This document shows, in pieces, positions 8,051-16,727 of a stretch of 64,000 bases of DNA; within the stretch, counting starts at the first letter, position 1, and every line of letters starts with the position of its first letter. The DNA is from Gottfriedia sp002574545 (lineage in GTDB: Bacteria; Bacillota; Bacilli; Bacillales; Bacillaceae_G): NCBI GenBank assembly GCA_052180195.1, contig CP197469.1, one strand, 5' to 3'. Position numbers and translations under genes: made by a program. A model generated the notes under the pieces. That model saw only the letters and a list, made by a program, of their open reading frames with translations, was not told the DNA's origin and made no database searches.

Positions 8051-10198
8051 GTGAGTTCAATAATTGAAATCTATTTTCGTGATATAAAGCGCGTTGTAAC
8101 AAATTGGGCTGCATTGATGATTATCGTTGGTTTAATTATTATGCCCTCAATGTATGCATGGTTTAATATAAAATCTTCTTGGGATCCGTACGGTAATACA
8201 AAGGGTTTAAAGATTGCAATAGTAAACGAGGATCGCGGTGCCACTGTCTTAAGCAATAAAATTAATATCGGAAACGAAGTCATCAATTCTTTAAAAGAAA
8301 ATCCTTCATTAGGCTGGAGATTTACAAGTAAAAAAGTCGCATATGAAGGGGTTAAACAAGGAAAATATTACGCTAGTATATTAATTCCGAATGATTTTTC
8401 AAATAAAATTAGCACAGTATTAACAGATCATCCTCAAAAACCCGAACTAGTTTATCAAGTTAATGAAAAGTTAAATATTGTTGCACCAAAATATACTGAA
8501 AAAGGTGCCACCGGTATTGCCAGTGAGATTACAAAGAAATTTGAAAAGACCGTTAGTAAGGAATTATTGCAGGAGTTTAATAAAATAGGAATTGATTTAC
8601 AAGCAAATTTACCTGAAATAAAAAAATTTGAGCAAATGGTTTTTAAGCTTGAAAAAGATTTACCGGAAATAAAGACAACTGTGAATACAGCCTTAAATGA
8701 TTATAGAAAAGTACAAAACGTTATTCAAACTACAAAAAAAGACTTGGAACTGATTAATAAGATCATAGCGAATGGTGAAAAATTAACGGCTAGCTTAAGT
8801 GGTTTTTTTAATCAAATAAACAAAGTAATTCAAGATTCAACTCCATTTATTAAAGAGACACTTAACCTACTCCAGAACCAGTCTGTAGTTATACAAAGTA
8901 CATTATCACAAATACAGAATCAAACGGTTAGTCAAGACGAATCAATGAGGCTATCAAATGAAATCGGAAAAATATTAGCAAATTCAAAAAATATGGTTAC
9001 TTCTTTAAATCAAGTTCTTCAATCTTTTAATAGCTTAGGTACTACAGCAGATTTTAGTAGTAATATTAGTGTATTAAAAGATCTAGAAGCAGATTTCATG
9101 ATGATTCAAAATGAGAATGCGCAATTAAAAGATGCAATACAAAGCGGAAACGGTTTACCGAATGATTTACTTCAAAAAATGAATGATAGCGTAGCAAGTA
9201 TAAATAACAAAATAAATAGCTTAAACGGAAATTTTGATCAAGATCTAGCACCAAAAATAAGAGAAGCTTCAAGATTAGTGAATGAATCAGTAAAAAATAC
9301 CGAGATTGTTTTAACTGATGCAAAAACGAGTATACCTACAATAAAAGGTGTACTTCAGGACACGTCAAATTTATTAGCAACGAAAAAGGGTGACATTCAG
9401 CAATTAGTAAATGAATTACCGATAATAGAAGCGAAAATAAAAAAAATAGCAAATGAGATTAGAAAGGCAAAAGAAAAAGGAAGTATCGAGGATTTAATTA
9501 ACTTTCTACGAACTGATATAGAAAAGGTAAGTGATTTTTATTCTAACCCAATCGCTATCAAAAAGGAGCGAATGTTTCCAATACCGAATTATGGTACAGG
9601 ATTGACCCCTTTTTATACAACATTGGCGTTATGGGTAGGAGCTTTATTAATGGTATCATTACTAACTACTGAAGTTCATGAAGAAAAACCATATAAAAGT
9701 AGAGAAGTTTATTTTGGAAGACTATTGACCTTTATTACAATTGGGTTACTACAGACTTTAGTAGTGACTACTGGTAACTTCCTGATACTAGGTACTTATG
9801 CAGCAAGTAAAGGTTATTTTATCTTATTTGCACTATTGATTAGCATTGTATTTACGTTTATTGTTTATACGCTTGTTTCCGTTTTCGGAAATATAGGCAA
9901 AGGGATCGGTATTATCTTTTTAGTACTCCAAATATCTGGAGCGGGAGGAGTTTATCCGATACAAGTAACTCCACCATTTTTCCAAAAAATTAACCCATTT
10001 CTACCTTTTACCTATGCATTGGGCATGTTGAGGGAGGCGACCGGAGGAATCGTTTGGGAAACCATTTATAAAGATGTTCCGATATTAGTTCTTTTTGTCA
10101 TCTTTGCAATCATAGTGGGAGTTGTACTTAAAGCACCTATTAATAAAAGAGCAAGTAAAATCGTAGATCTTTCTAAGAAGAGTAGACTCATTCACTAA
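8051..10198 (+). CDS. YhgE/Pip family membrane protein
   Basis: A 715-aa protein with the split architecture of the YhgE/Pip (phage infection protein) family: one N-terminal transmembrane helix (ALMIIVGLIIMPSMYAW, about residues 19-35), a long extracytoplasmic region of about 480 aa rich in heptad-like coiled coil, and a C-terminal ABC-2-like block of five to six helices from about residue 518. The family contains a lactococcal phage receptor and proteins linked to type VII secretion and lipid export; the role here is unknown. The start is GTG 8051 after an AGGTGA site. The terminator at 7911 separates it from the exporter operon. Confidence 0.87.
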   Translation: MSSIIEIYFRDIKRVVTNWAALMIIVGLIIMPSMYAWFNIKSSWDPYGNTKGLKIAIVNEDRGATVLSNKINIGNEVINSLKENPSLGWRFTSKKVAYEGVKQGKYYASILIPNDFSNKISTVLTDHPQKPELVYQVNEKLNIVAPKYTEKGATGIASEITKKFEKTVSKELLQEFNKIGIDLQANLPEIKKFEQMVFKLEKDLPEIKTTVNTALNDYRKVQNVIQTTKKDLELINKIIANGEKLTASLSGFFNQINKVIQDSTPFIKETLNLLQNQSVVIQSTLSQIQNQTVSQDESMRLSNEIGKILANSKNMVTSLNQVLQSFNSLGTTADFSSNISVLKDLEADFMMIQNENAQLKDAIQSGNGLPNDLLQKMNDSVASINNKINSLNGNFDQDLAPKIREASRLVNESVKNTEIVLTDAKTSIPTIKGVLQDTSNLLATKKGDIQQLVNELPIIEAKIKKIANEIRKAKEKGSIEDLINFLRTDIEKVSDFYSNPIAIKKERMFPIPNYGTGLTPFYTTLALWVGALLMVSLLTTEVHEEKPYKSREVYFGRLLTFITIGLLQTLVVTTGNFLILGTYAASKGYFILFALLISIVFTFIVYTLVSVFGNIGKGIGIIFLVLQISGAGGVYPIQVTPPFFQKINPFLPFTYALGMLREATGGIVWETIYKDVPILVLFVIFAIIVGVVLKAPINKRASKIVDLSKKSRLIH

Positions 10199-10305
10199 TC
10201 GTCTGAAAAAAAATTCATATAAAAATCATTGAACTGTTTTGCCGAGTGCTATAACATAGATAAAAGTTATATCCTCATAGCTTTTAGGAGAAGTAGGTGT
10301 TTTGT

Positions 10306-11232
10306 ATGAAATTATCTGTTGTTGTATATTGTTATAATAATGGAGAAAATTTTGAGAGATTTCACGTTAGTTTATCTAATACAATTAAGTTACTTAAAGA
10401 AGATTATGAAATTATCTATATAAACGACGGAAGTGATGATGATACACTACTTGCACTTCAAGTTGTTTCAAATCATAGCAGTCATTTGAAATATATCTCA
10501 TTTACTCGCCGCTTTGGAAGAGAGGGAGCAATTTGTGCTGGACTTGATCATGCAAAGGGCGATGTAGTCATCTTAATGGATGGAAACTTTATACATCCAC
10601 CGAATGTTATTTTAGAGATGATGGATGAATACAAAAAAGGGCATAACCATGTAGTTGCATCGAAAAAAGTGGAGAATTCAGTTCTAAAAAAAGCGAAAAA
10701 AGGCATTTTAGAGAAGATCATTAAAAAATTTGTGGACCCTGATCTTTTGCAAAACGAATCAGACTTTCGTTTGTTAAGCAGAAAAGTAGTAAATGCTATT
10801 TTAAGCATGCCAGAATCAAACCGCTATTCTAAAGGTATTTTTAACTGGATTGGTTACAAAATAAAAACGATTGAGTATGAAATAACATCAAGAATCATAA
10901 ACAAAGAATCAGAAGTAAAAAGACTGGATTCGATAAAAAGATCCATTGAATATATACTGTGTTTTAATACAAGACCTTTGAGGTTGTTAACGAAAGTCGG
11001 ATTATTATTAATTGGTATAAGTCTTATAATTTTTATTATGATGAGCTTTAAAGTTCTTTTAGTAGGGGTTAGAATTCCTGGTTTATATACGATATCTAAT
11101 TTCATTATGTTATTTGGCGGAGTTCAAATCTTAATGATTGGTGTATTAGGTGAATATATAGGTAAAATTTATTACGAAACAAAAAGAAGACCTCAGTACA
11201 TTGTTGAGGCTTCAAGCTTTGATGAAAATTAA
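10306..11232 (+). CDS. Family 2 glycosyltransferase with two C-terminal membrane helices (GtrB/CsbB-like)
   Basis: About 308 aa, with a GT-A domain followed by two transmembrane helices (LLLIGISLIIFIMMSF and FIMLFGGVQILMIGVLGEYIG) and a short cytoplasmic tail. This is the layout of polyprenyl-phosphate glycosyltransferases such as GtrB and B. subtilis CsbB/YkcC, which charge undecaprenyl phosphate with a sugar for surface modification. The nucleotide-binding INDGSDDDTL is present, but the usual DAD/DSD metal motif reads MDGN (VVILMDGNFIHPP). The ATG at 10306 follows TAGGTG; a GTG at 10297 with AGGAG six bases upstream is an alternative start adding three residues. No flippase gene is adjacent. 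Confidence 0.85.
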   Translation: MKLSVVVYCYNNGENFERFHVSLSNTIKLLKEDYEIIYINDGSDDDTLLALQVVSNHSSHLKYISFTRRFGREGAICAGLDHAKGDVVILMDGNFIHPPNVILEMMDEYKKGHNHVVASKKVENSVLKKAKKGILEKIIKKFVDPDLLQNESDFRLLSRKVVNAILSMPESNRYSKGIFNWIGYKIKTIEYEITSRIINKESEVKRLDSIKRSIEYILCFNTRPLRLLTKVGLLLIGISLIIFIMMSFKVLLVGVRIPGLYTISNFIMLFGGVQILMIGVLGEYIGKIYYETKRRPQYIVEASSFDEN

Positions 11233-11252
11233 ATTTATGTATGATAAATTTG

Positions 11253-11287
11253 GAAATTCGACAAGAATCTTGTCGAATTTCTTTTTT
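11253..11287 (+). terminator. Strong terminator after the glycosyltransferase gene
   Basis: A perfect 13-bp stem (GAAATTCGACAAG / CTTGTCGAATTTC) with a 3-base loop and a TTTTTT tail. Confidence 0.93.
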
Positions 11288-11340
11288 CGTTACATAATGT
11301 TGAAGGATAGAATAATATTTTATGAAAGCTTGGAGAATAT

Positions 11341-12324
11341 ATGGGGAATATTTATAAAGTTATTCCAGGGTTGGTTCTTTGCCTTATGATTGCACTTATT
11401 AGTGAACTACTTTCTTATATATTACCGGTTGGAGCAGCTACATTTTCGATATTAATCGGATTGATCATCGGTAATACAGTGCACTTAAAGTCTTATTTTG
11501 AAAGTGGTAGAAAGTTTGCCGAAAGTAAACTTTTAGAGATTTCAATCTGTTTATTAGGGGCAACGATTAGTATTCAAATGATTAGCCATCTAGGGTTAAA
11601 AGGAATCCTATTAATCGTGACACAAATGTGTTTAGTCATCATTTTTACGATTTGGTTAGGCGAAAAATTAGGTTTTGGTTTGAATTTTAGTTATTTAATG
11701 GCAAGTGGAAATGCAGTCTGTGGTTCTTCAGCAATTGGCGCAACAGCCCCGGCTATACAAGCCACTCAAGAAGAAAAGGGACTGGCTGTGACACTTGTAA
11801 ATATGATGGGAACAGTCTTAATGTTTGTTCTGCCTTTAATAGCATCTGTATTATATCGTTTTGAAACACTGCCGACCTCTGCATTAATCGGCAGTACATT
11901 ACAATCGGTGGGACAAGTAGTTGCTAGTGGTAGTTTAGTGAATGATGAAGTAAAGAATTATGCAACTTTATTTAAATTGATTCGAGTAGTTTTTTTAGTT
12001 TTTGTAGTTTTTAGCTTATCTACTATAAAGAAAAGACACTTAGCAGAGGAATCGATTGAGAAATTAAGAACCAAATTTCCATGGTATGTAATTGGATTTG
12101 TCATCCTTTGTGTTTTTTATAGTTTAGGAGTGTTACCAAGTTGGACTGAAAATATTTCAAATAAAACTAGTCACTTATTAGAAATTATTGCACTAGCTGC
12201 AATTGGTTTGAATGTAAATGTAAAAATGATTATTAAACAAGGGAAGTCGCTTTCACTTTATGCATTAAGCATTGTAGGTTTTCAAATCATCATTGCGGTT
12301 TTACTAATCCAAGTAATCTATTAA
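11341..12324 (+). CDS. YeiH/UPF0324 family membrane protein
   Basis: A 327-aa integral membrane protein with about ten hydrophobic helices. It matches the YeiH (UPF0324) family: the N-terminal VIPGLVLCLMIALIS, the glycine-rich SILIGLIIGN, and the central motif ASGNAVCGSSAIGATAPAI that is the family's most conserved stretch. The transported species is not established; E. coli YeiH is sulfate-starvation or LysR linked. A GGAG site six bases upstream supports the ATG at 11341. It lies between the glycosyltransferase terminator and ung, with no clear partner gene. Confidence 0.88.
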   Translation: MGNIYKVIPGLVLCLMIALISELLSYILPVGAATFSILIGLIIGNTVHLKSYFESGRKFAESKLLEISICLLGATISIQMISHLGLKGILLIVTQMCLVIIFTIWLGEKLGFGLNFSYLMASGNAVCGSSAIGATAPAIQATQEEKGLAVTLVNMMGTVLMFVLPLIASVLYRFETLPTSALIGSTLQSVGQVVASGSLVNDEVKNYATLFKLIRVVFLVFVVFSLSTIKKRHLAEESIEKLRTKFPWYVIGFVILCVFYSLGVLPSWTENISNKTSHLLEIIALAAIGLNVNVKMIIKQGKSLSLYALSIVGFQIIIAVLLIQVIY

Positions 12325-12400
12325 GAATCACAAACGACGACAATAAACAACAAATCATGTCTATTTCTCGGGAAATTTCGTCAGGAAAGGTGGTATTTCA

Positions 12401-13069
12401 TTGCTTCAACTATCATCAAATTGGAGAGAAATATTAAAACCAGAGTTTGAAAAACCGTATTTTAAAGATTTATTGCAATTTCTTGAAAAAGAATACAAGG
12501 AACAAACGATATACCCTGCCAAAGAGCATTTATTTCAGGCTTTAAACGAGTGTTCATATGAAGATTGCAAAGTAGTAATAATTGGACAAGATCCGTATCA
12601 TCAGCCAGGCCAAGCGCATGGGTTAAGTTTTTCTGTATTACCGGGAGTAAAAATACCGCCTTCTTTAAGAAATATTTATAAGGAATTAAGTAGCGATTTA
12701 GGGTTAGAAATACCAACGACCGGCTATTTAATTAACTGGGCTAAGCAGGGGATATTATTATTAAATACTGTGTTAACTGTTCGTGAAGGTGAACCAAATT
12801 CCCATAAAAATAAAGGATGGGAACTATTTACGAATACAATCTTATCTGAGTTAAATAAGCAGGAACGTCCGATTATTTTTGTTCTATGGGGTAAACATGC
12901 CCAAGCTAAAGAGGTATTGATTACGGGTAACCATCATGTAATATTAAAAGCACATCATCCAAGTCCATTATCAGCTAGTAGAGGATTCTTTGGAAGCAAA
13001 CCATTTTCACAAATTAACCAAAAACTAGTGGAACTTCAATTAGATCCGATTGACTGGACAGTAGAGTAG
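12401..13069 (+). CDS. ung: Uracil-DNA glycosylase
   Basis: Family 1 UDG, 222 aa, which removes uracil from DNA to start base excision repair. The water-activating motif GQDPYH is at residues 62-67 (Asp64). The conserved LLLNTVLTV and the HHPSPLSASRGF loop with the catalytic His follow. The start is TTG 12401, placed six bases after AGGAAAGGTGGT; the first residues (LQLSSNWREILKPEF) match the family N-terminus. It begins the block syntenic with B. subtilis ung-ywdI-ywdK-gerQ-cwlJ. Confidence 0.97.
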   Translation: MLQLSSNWREILKPEFEKPYFKDLLQFLEKEYKEQTIYPAKEHLFQALNECSYEDCKVVIIGQDPYHQPGQAHGLSFSVLPGVKIPPSLRNIYKELSSDLGLEIPTTGYLINWAKQGILLLNTVLTVREGEPNSHKNKGWELFTNTILSELNKQERPIIFVLWGKHAQAKEVLITGNHHVILKAHHPSPLSASRGFFGSKPFSQINQKLVELQLDPIDWTVE

Positions 13070-13081
13070 TCATATATATAG

Positions 13082-13115
13082 TTAGAAAAGGGTTGTCTTT
13101 TTTGGACAACCCTTT
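13082..13115 (-). terminator. Hairpin between ung and the Cof-type phosphatase
   Basis: AAAGGGTTGTC (13087-13097) pairs with GACAACCCTTT (13105-13115). The T-rich tail lies on the minus-strand side (TTTTCTAAC), so it best serves the phosphatase transcript; on the plus strand the T run is in the loop and the tail is weak. Confidence 0.65.
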
Positions 13116-13232
13116 AAACTGCTCTTCAAACGCTCGCTTTCTTCGTTGCTTCACCTTCCTATGCGGTGATCATTACCGTCTAGGTAACTCCGCTCCTCAC
13201 CAAGTGCTCCAAAAGCAGCCTGCAATCAGGTA
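13116..13232. other. GC-richer element of unknown nature
   Basis: Between the hairpin and the stop of the phosphatase gene is about 115 bases with visibly higher GC than the neighbouring intergenic DNA. It contains inverted pairs (CTGCT ... AGCAG at its ends; CGGTGATCATTACCG near 13161-13175). It has no start codon with a ribosome binding site on either strand. It may be a dispersed repeat or an old gene relic; no second copy is visible in this window. Confidence 0.35.
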
Positions 13233-13236
13233 TTTA

Positions 13237-14049
13237 TTATTTAGAACTCAATATAAACTCTTCAACAACTTTAGCGACACCATCTTCATTATTTGTAGCA
13301 GTGACGTAATCAGCTTGTTGCTTAATTTCTTCAGGAGCATTTCCCATCGCAACGCCTAATCCCGCAAATTTGATCATCGGTAGGTCATTATATCCATCCC
13401 CTACAGCGATTACTTCGTCCTGTCGAATTCCTAAAATTTGAATTAAGTGATTTAGGCTTTTACCTTTATCTACTTCACTGTTCGTTAGTTCTAGAAAGAA
13501 AGGCTTCGAGCGCATGACACTAATTTTACCTTCGAGCTCTTTTTGGAGTATTTTTTCAACTTGTGCTAGTTTTTCTGGATCTTCTAACATTAACAACTTC
13601 ACAACGTCATTTTGCACATGTTCGGTAAAGCTGCTCACTTCTTTTATTGGCATGCCTGTTAGCTGGCCTTCGATATCTGTATATTGATTCCCTTTTTCTG
13701 TAATAATATCATTTTCAACATATGTATGAACGAAAACATTATGTTTCTTACTAATCTCATAAAGTTCATGTGCTTGTTCTTTTGTTAGTGTACATTCATA
13801 AACATTATTTTTTGTTCGATAGTCAGTAATGATCCCTCCGTTAAATGATAGGACATAGCTACCATAGTCATGCAGTAACAGTTCCTCAGCTAACTTATGC
13901 ATTGCAAAAGTTGGTCTACCGGAAGCTAACACTACTTTTACACCCATATCTTGAGCTTTAAGTAAAGCTTCCTTTGTTCTTTGCGATATAACATGTTGAT
14001 CCGTTAATAATGTGTCATCAATGTCCAAAACGATCATTTTATAGTTCAA
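13237..14049 (-). CDS. Cof-type HAD-superfamily phosphatase
   Basis: A 270-aa sugar-phosphate-type phosphatase of the Cof/YidA group. Motif I is VLDIDDTLL (nucleophile Asp9, acid/base Asp11), motif II includes VLASGR, motif III the Lys of DKGKSLN, and motif IV GDGYNDLPMI. A large type C2 cap domain separates motifs II and III. The start is TTG (14047-14049), nine bases after a perfect AGGAGG; the later ATG at codon 5 is too far. Substrate is unknown; B. subtilis paralogues act on FMN or sugar phosphates. It is convergent with ung and divergent from ywdI. Confidence 0.92.
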   Translation of the reverse strand: MNYKMIVLDIDDTLLTDQHVISQRTKEALLKAQDMGVKVVLASGRPTFAMHKLAEELLLHDYGSYVLSFNGGIITDYRTKNNVYECTLTKEQAHELYEISKKHNVFVHTYVENDIITEKGNQYTDIEGQLTGMPIKEVSSFTEHVQNDVVKLLMLEDPEKLAQVEKILQKELEGKISVMRSKPFFLELTNSEVDKGKSLNHLIQILGIRQDEVIAVGDGYNDLPMIKFAGLGVAMGNAPEEIKQQADYVTATNNEDGVAKVVEEFILSSK

Positions 14050-14197
14050 ATTACATTACCTCCTAAAAATTAACTTTTTTAGTATACCACCGTTCCATTA
14101 AAATAGTTGCTAATTTGGTTCGTATTCGCTTTCAGAAAAAAGCCATAGTATAATAGGATTTATTGGATTGTGTTAATAATGTTTGGTGGTGATTTAT

Positions 14198-14479
14198 CTG
14201 AATATCAGTGTAGAAAAAGTAATCCAGCAAATTGAAAATGAGTTACATAAGGCAAAAGTAAGTACGCAAAAACCTGGACAATTTCGAGAAAGAATTGCCA
14301 GCATTCGTTCTTTATGTGAATTACTTCTTGAAGACGAGAGCAGCGGTGTAGAGGTTCCAAAAAATATAGTAACTAGTAGTATTGTTCAATCAATAACAAG
14401 TCAACCTATTATGTCTGGACCTTCTGTTATGCCTAAATTAGATGACTCGGAACAAAGTGGATCATTATTAGATTTTTAA
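14198..14479 (+). CDS. ywdI: YwdI family protein with a probable CTG (or ATT) start
   Basis: A short acidic, helical protein of about 94 aa (NISVEKVIQQIENEL at the start, CELLLEDE midway) in the position of B. subtilis ywdI; its function is unknown. The start is uncertain. The strongest ribosome binding site in reach, GGTGGTGAT (14185-14193), covers every in-frame GTG, and only TTG 14183 precedes it. The first in-frame codons at a workable distance after it are ATT 14192 and CTG 14198, the latter eight bases from the GGTGG core. I place the start at CTG. It is followed by ywdK after 18 bases, so they form an operon. Confidence 0.75.
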   Translation: MNISVEKVIQQIENELHKAKVSTQKPGQFRERIASIRSLCELLLEDESSGVEVPKNIVTSSIVQSITSQPIMSGPSVMPKLDDSEQSGSLLDF

Positions 14480-14497
14480 GATAAAGGGGGAGAGAAA

Positions 14498-14863
14498 GTG
14501 AAACTATTTTTCTTATTAGGTAGTATTTTTGCATTTTTAGCGGTCGCATTAGGTGCATTTGGAGCACATGGACTTGAGGGGAAAATCTCCGAAAGATCAC
14601 TTCAAATTTGGCAAAAGGCCGTTCAATATCAAATGTTCCAAACTGGTGGACTATTTATTATTGCATTTTTAATTGATAAATATGGTTCAACTACTCAATT
14701 AACGTGGGCGGGATGGTTATCTGTAATTGGGATCATCTTATTCTCAGGAAGCCTGTACATATTAAGTGTATCAGGAATTAAAATACTAGGTGCAATTACT
14801 CCATTAGGTGGTTTAGCATTTTTAGTAGCTTGGATATTAGTAGGGATTTCAGTAATGAAATAA
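14498..14863 (+). CDS. ywdK: DUF423 small membrane protein
   Basis: A 121-aa protein with four transmembrane helices. It matches DUF423 by the N-terminal GSIFAFLAVALGAFGAHGL, the Gln-rich WQKAVQYQMFQTGGLF loop, and the glycine-rich ITPLGGLAFLVAW near the end. Family function is unknown. The start is GTG 14498 after GGGGGAGA. It is the second gene of the ywdI-ywdK pair and ends at a bidirectional terminator facing gerQ. Confidence 0.92.
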   Translation: MKLFFLLGSIFAFLAVALGAFGAHGLEGKISERSLQIWQKAVQYQMFQTGGLFIIAFLIDKYGSTTQLTWAGWLSVIGIILFSGSLYILSVSGIKILGAITPLGGLAFLVAWILVGISVMK

Positions 14864-14916
14864 AAAAAGTGTTCAATATAAGTGCAATTATTGCACTATA
14901 TTGAACACTTTTTTTT
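14864..14916. terminator. Bidirectional terminator between ywdK and gerQ
   Basis: A long hairpin (AAGTGTTCAATATA-GTGCAA / TTGCAC-TATATTGAACACTT, about 20 bp with one small bulge) with A and T runs on both sides. It touches the gerQ stop codon. Confidence 0.92.
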
Positions 14917-15301
14917 AAACTTGATAAGGCAAAGCAATTTCTTCGTCAAATGTGATGTAATCTAAGTATATTGTTAACAATACGAAAGTTTTAGTTGTAT
15001 TCACATCTCTGAGAACAATATGATCCCGTCCGGCCCCCATAATATACCCGACAAATACTTGTTGTTGGTGACCAGTGAACGTCATATAAATCGTAGCAAT
15101 TTTTCCACGATTTGCTCTAAGTATATTTTCTACATAGGATTGTTCAAAAAGACTAGGCGAGCCGGTAACTTGACCTTGTTGGGTGATCATACCGCCTGAT
15201 GGGGCCGCAAATCCTTGCCCCTGTCCAGTTTGTTGTCCTTGCCCTTGGGCAGGTTGCGCCGGACGATATAGATTTTGATAATATTCGTAAGGATTACTCA
15301 A
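14915..15301 (-). CDS. gerQ: Spore coat protein GerQ, needed for CwlJ function
   Basis: A 128-aa coat protein that in B. subtilis localises CwlJ and is cross-linked by transglutaminase. The N-terminal half is a Gln/Gly/Pro/Ala-rich linker (residues 13-47). The C-terminal half is the conserved domain (YVENILRANRGK, then GYIMGAGRDHIVLRDV, ending FDEEIALPYQV). The start is TTG (15299-15301), eight bases after GGGAGG. It is cotranscribed with cwlJ, 28 bases downstream of it. The first 65 residues have no lysine, unlike the B. subtilis protein, whose N-terminal lysines are the reported cross-link sites. Confidence 0.95.
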   Translation of the reverse strand: MSNPYEYYQNLYRPAQPAQGQGQQTGQGQGFAAPSGGMITQQGQVTGSPSLFEQSYVENILRANRGKIATIYMTFTGHQQQVFVGYIMGAGRDHIVLRDVNTTKTFVLLTIYLDYITFDEEIALPYQV

Positions 15302-15329
15302 AGAAAAAACCTCCCTTAGTTAAATCATT

Positions 15330-15758
15330 TTAAACACTGTAAACTTTAGGACAATCTTGATCAGTTGGTTGATAAAAGCAATGCGACTTAAATCTTCCTG
15401 CTAGCTTTTGGTTAAACCAAGTTGCTGGGCATGAACCTGCAGGTTTGAAGAACCATAGACCATAAGTTGCTGGCCAAAAACGCTGCCCTGCGATTACTTT
15501 TCTAGATAACTCAATGTCTTGTTCTCTAGCACGCTGATAAAAGTAAGATTTTTGAACAGCTTCGAATCCACCTGGACTCTGATAAACCATATCTTTTATA
15601 CTTCGAAGATCTCTAAAATCTAAGCAATCACACAAAACCCTATTAACACATACATTTCCAACCATTAACATTCCTTGTTTACCTTCGCCTTCAGCTTCAG
15701 CACGCATTAATCTAGCAAGCAAAGAAACCTCAGCGTCAGTGTACCGAATTACAGCCAT
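15330..15758 (-). CDS. cwlJ: Spore cortex-lytic enzyme CwlJ
   Basis: A 142-aa cell-wall hydrolase (SleB-type catalytic domain without signal peptide or PG-binding domain), exactly the B. subtilis CwlJ length. It degrades cortex muramic-delta-lactam peptidoglycan during Ca-dipicolinate-triggered germination. The catalytic Glu region RAEAEGEGKQGM is at residues 19-30, followed by the GNVCVNRV motif and the C-terminal FWPATYGLWFF. A GAGGAGG site precedes the ATG (15756-15758). It forms an operon with gerQ and has a SigE-like promoter upstream. Confidence 0.97.
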   Translation of the reverse strand: MAVIRYTDAEVSLLARLMRAEAEGEGKQGMLMVGNVCVNRVLCDCLDFRDLRSIKDMVYQSPGGFEAVQKSYFYQRAREQDIELSRKVIAGQRFWPATYGLWFFKPAGSCPATWFNQKLAGRFKSHCFYQPTDQDCPKVYSV

Positions 15759-15847
15759 AAAAAAGCCTCCTCATCCGAATTAAATATTCTGCAAAAATCC
15801 CATTGGTGATCGGAAAGCGAGGACTAATTAGTTCGTTCACTACTGTA

Positions 15848-15876
15848 ACTATATTAAAATTAGAAGTAACATATGA
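15848..15876 (-). promoter_or_regulatory. Candidate SigE promoter of cwlJ-gerQ
   Basis: On the minus strand TCATATG (-35 like, plus positions 15870-15876) is separated by 14 bases from AATATAGT (-10 like, 15848-15855). This resembles the SigE consensus (KMATATT, CATACAAT) with partial -10 match. It lies just after the hemQ terminator and about 90 bases before cwlJ, which is SigE-dependent in B. subtilis. Confidence 0.4.
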
Positions 15877-15892
15877 CTTCTTTTCCAACAGG

Positions 15893-15929
15893 AAAATAAA
15901 AAAACTTCTCAAAAAAGAGAAGTCTTTTA
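15893..15929 (-). terminator. Terminator of hemQ
   Basis: Minus-strand GACTTCTC / GAGAAGT stem (15904-15923) with a 6-base loop and a long T run on the minus strand. Confidence 0.85.
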
Positions 15930-15980
15930 ATTTATATACTATGATTGATTGAATTCATTGGGTACTCTTAAAATATTTAA

Positions 15981-16727
15981 TTAAACGTATAGATATTTTG
16001 AGAATGCGTCCTCTTTTAGGATTGTTCCAACAAAGAATGAACCAAATACTCCATAACGAGCACTTACTTCATCAAAACGCATTTCATAGATTAATTTTTT
16101 AAATTGAAGTACGTCTTCAGAGAATAAAGTAACGCCCCATTCATAATCATCAAAACCTACAGAACCAGTAATAATTTGTTTAACTTTACCTGCGTATGTA
16201 CGACCAATTTTTCCGTGGCTGTACATCATTTCTTTACGAGCTCCAGAAGGAAGCATGTACCAATTATCTTCGCCTTCACGCTTTTTATCCATAGGATAGA
16301 AGCATACATATTGAGATTTTGGTAAAGAAGGATAAAGTCTAGCGCGTACATGAGGATTTTGATAGGGATCCCCATCTTCTTCGCTTAAGTAATTACTTAA
16401 TTCAACTACAGAAACGTATGAATAACTTGGAATCATATACTGAGAAAGTGTAGTTTTATTAATTTCTGTTTCAATATGTAATAACTCATCCATTGTAGGT
16501 CGTAAAACCATAAACATAATGTCTGCTTTTTGACCTAAAATATTGTAAATAGCATGGCTACCTTCACCAGAATCAGCAACTTGATTCCATTTTGAGAAAA
16601 CTTGTTGGAACTCTGTGATTGCTTGTTGACGCTCATCACTACCTAGTTGTTTAAATGCATGCCAATCCATACTTCTAAAATCATGTAAACAATACCAGCC
16701 ATCTAAAGTTTTTGCAGCTTCACTCAT
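15981..16727 (-). CDS. hemQ: Coproheme decarboxylase HemQ
   Basis: Chlorite dismutase-like enzyme of 248 aa that converts coproheme III to heme b, the last step of the Gram-positive heme pathway, using hydrogen peroxide. The catalytic tyrosine is Tyr144 in QYVCFYPMDKKRE and the proximal heme ligand His171 in MMYSHGKIGRTY, both in the expected places. The ATG at 16725-16727 (MSEAAKTLDGWYCLHDFR) is chosen because a GGGGGA site lies seven bases before it; an in-frame ATG twelve codons upstream has no such site. Monocistronic, divergent from pta as in B. subtilis. Confidence 0.96.
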   Translation of the reverse strand: MSEAAKTLDGWYCLHDFRSMDWHAFKQLGSDERQQAITEFQQVFSKWNQVADSGEGSHAIYNILGQKADIMFMVLRPTMDELLHIETEINKTTLSQYMIPSYSYVSVVELSNYLSEEDGDPYQNPHVRARLYPSLPKSQYVCFYPMDKKREGEDNWYMLPSGARKEMMYSHGKIGRTYAGKVKQIITGSVGFDDYEWGVTLFSEDVLQFKKLIYEMRFDEVSARYGVFGSFFVGTILKEDAFSKYLYV

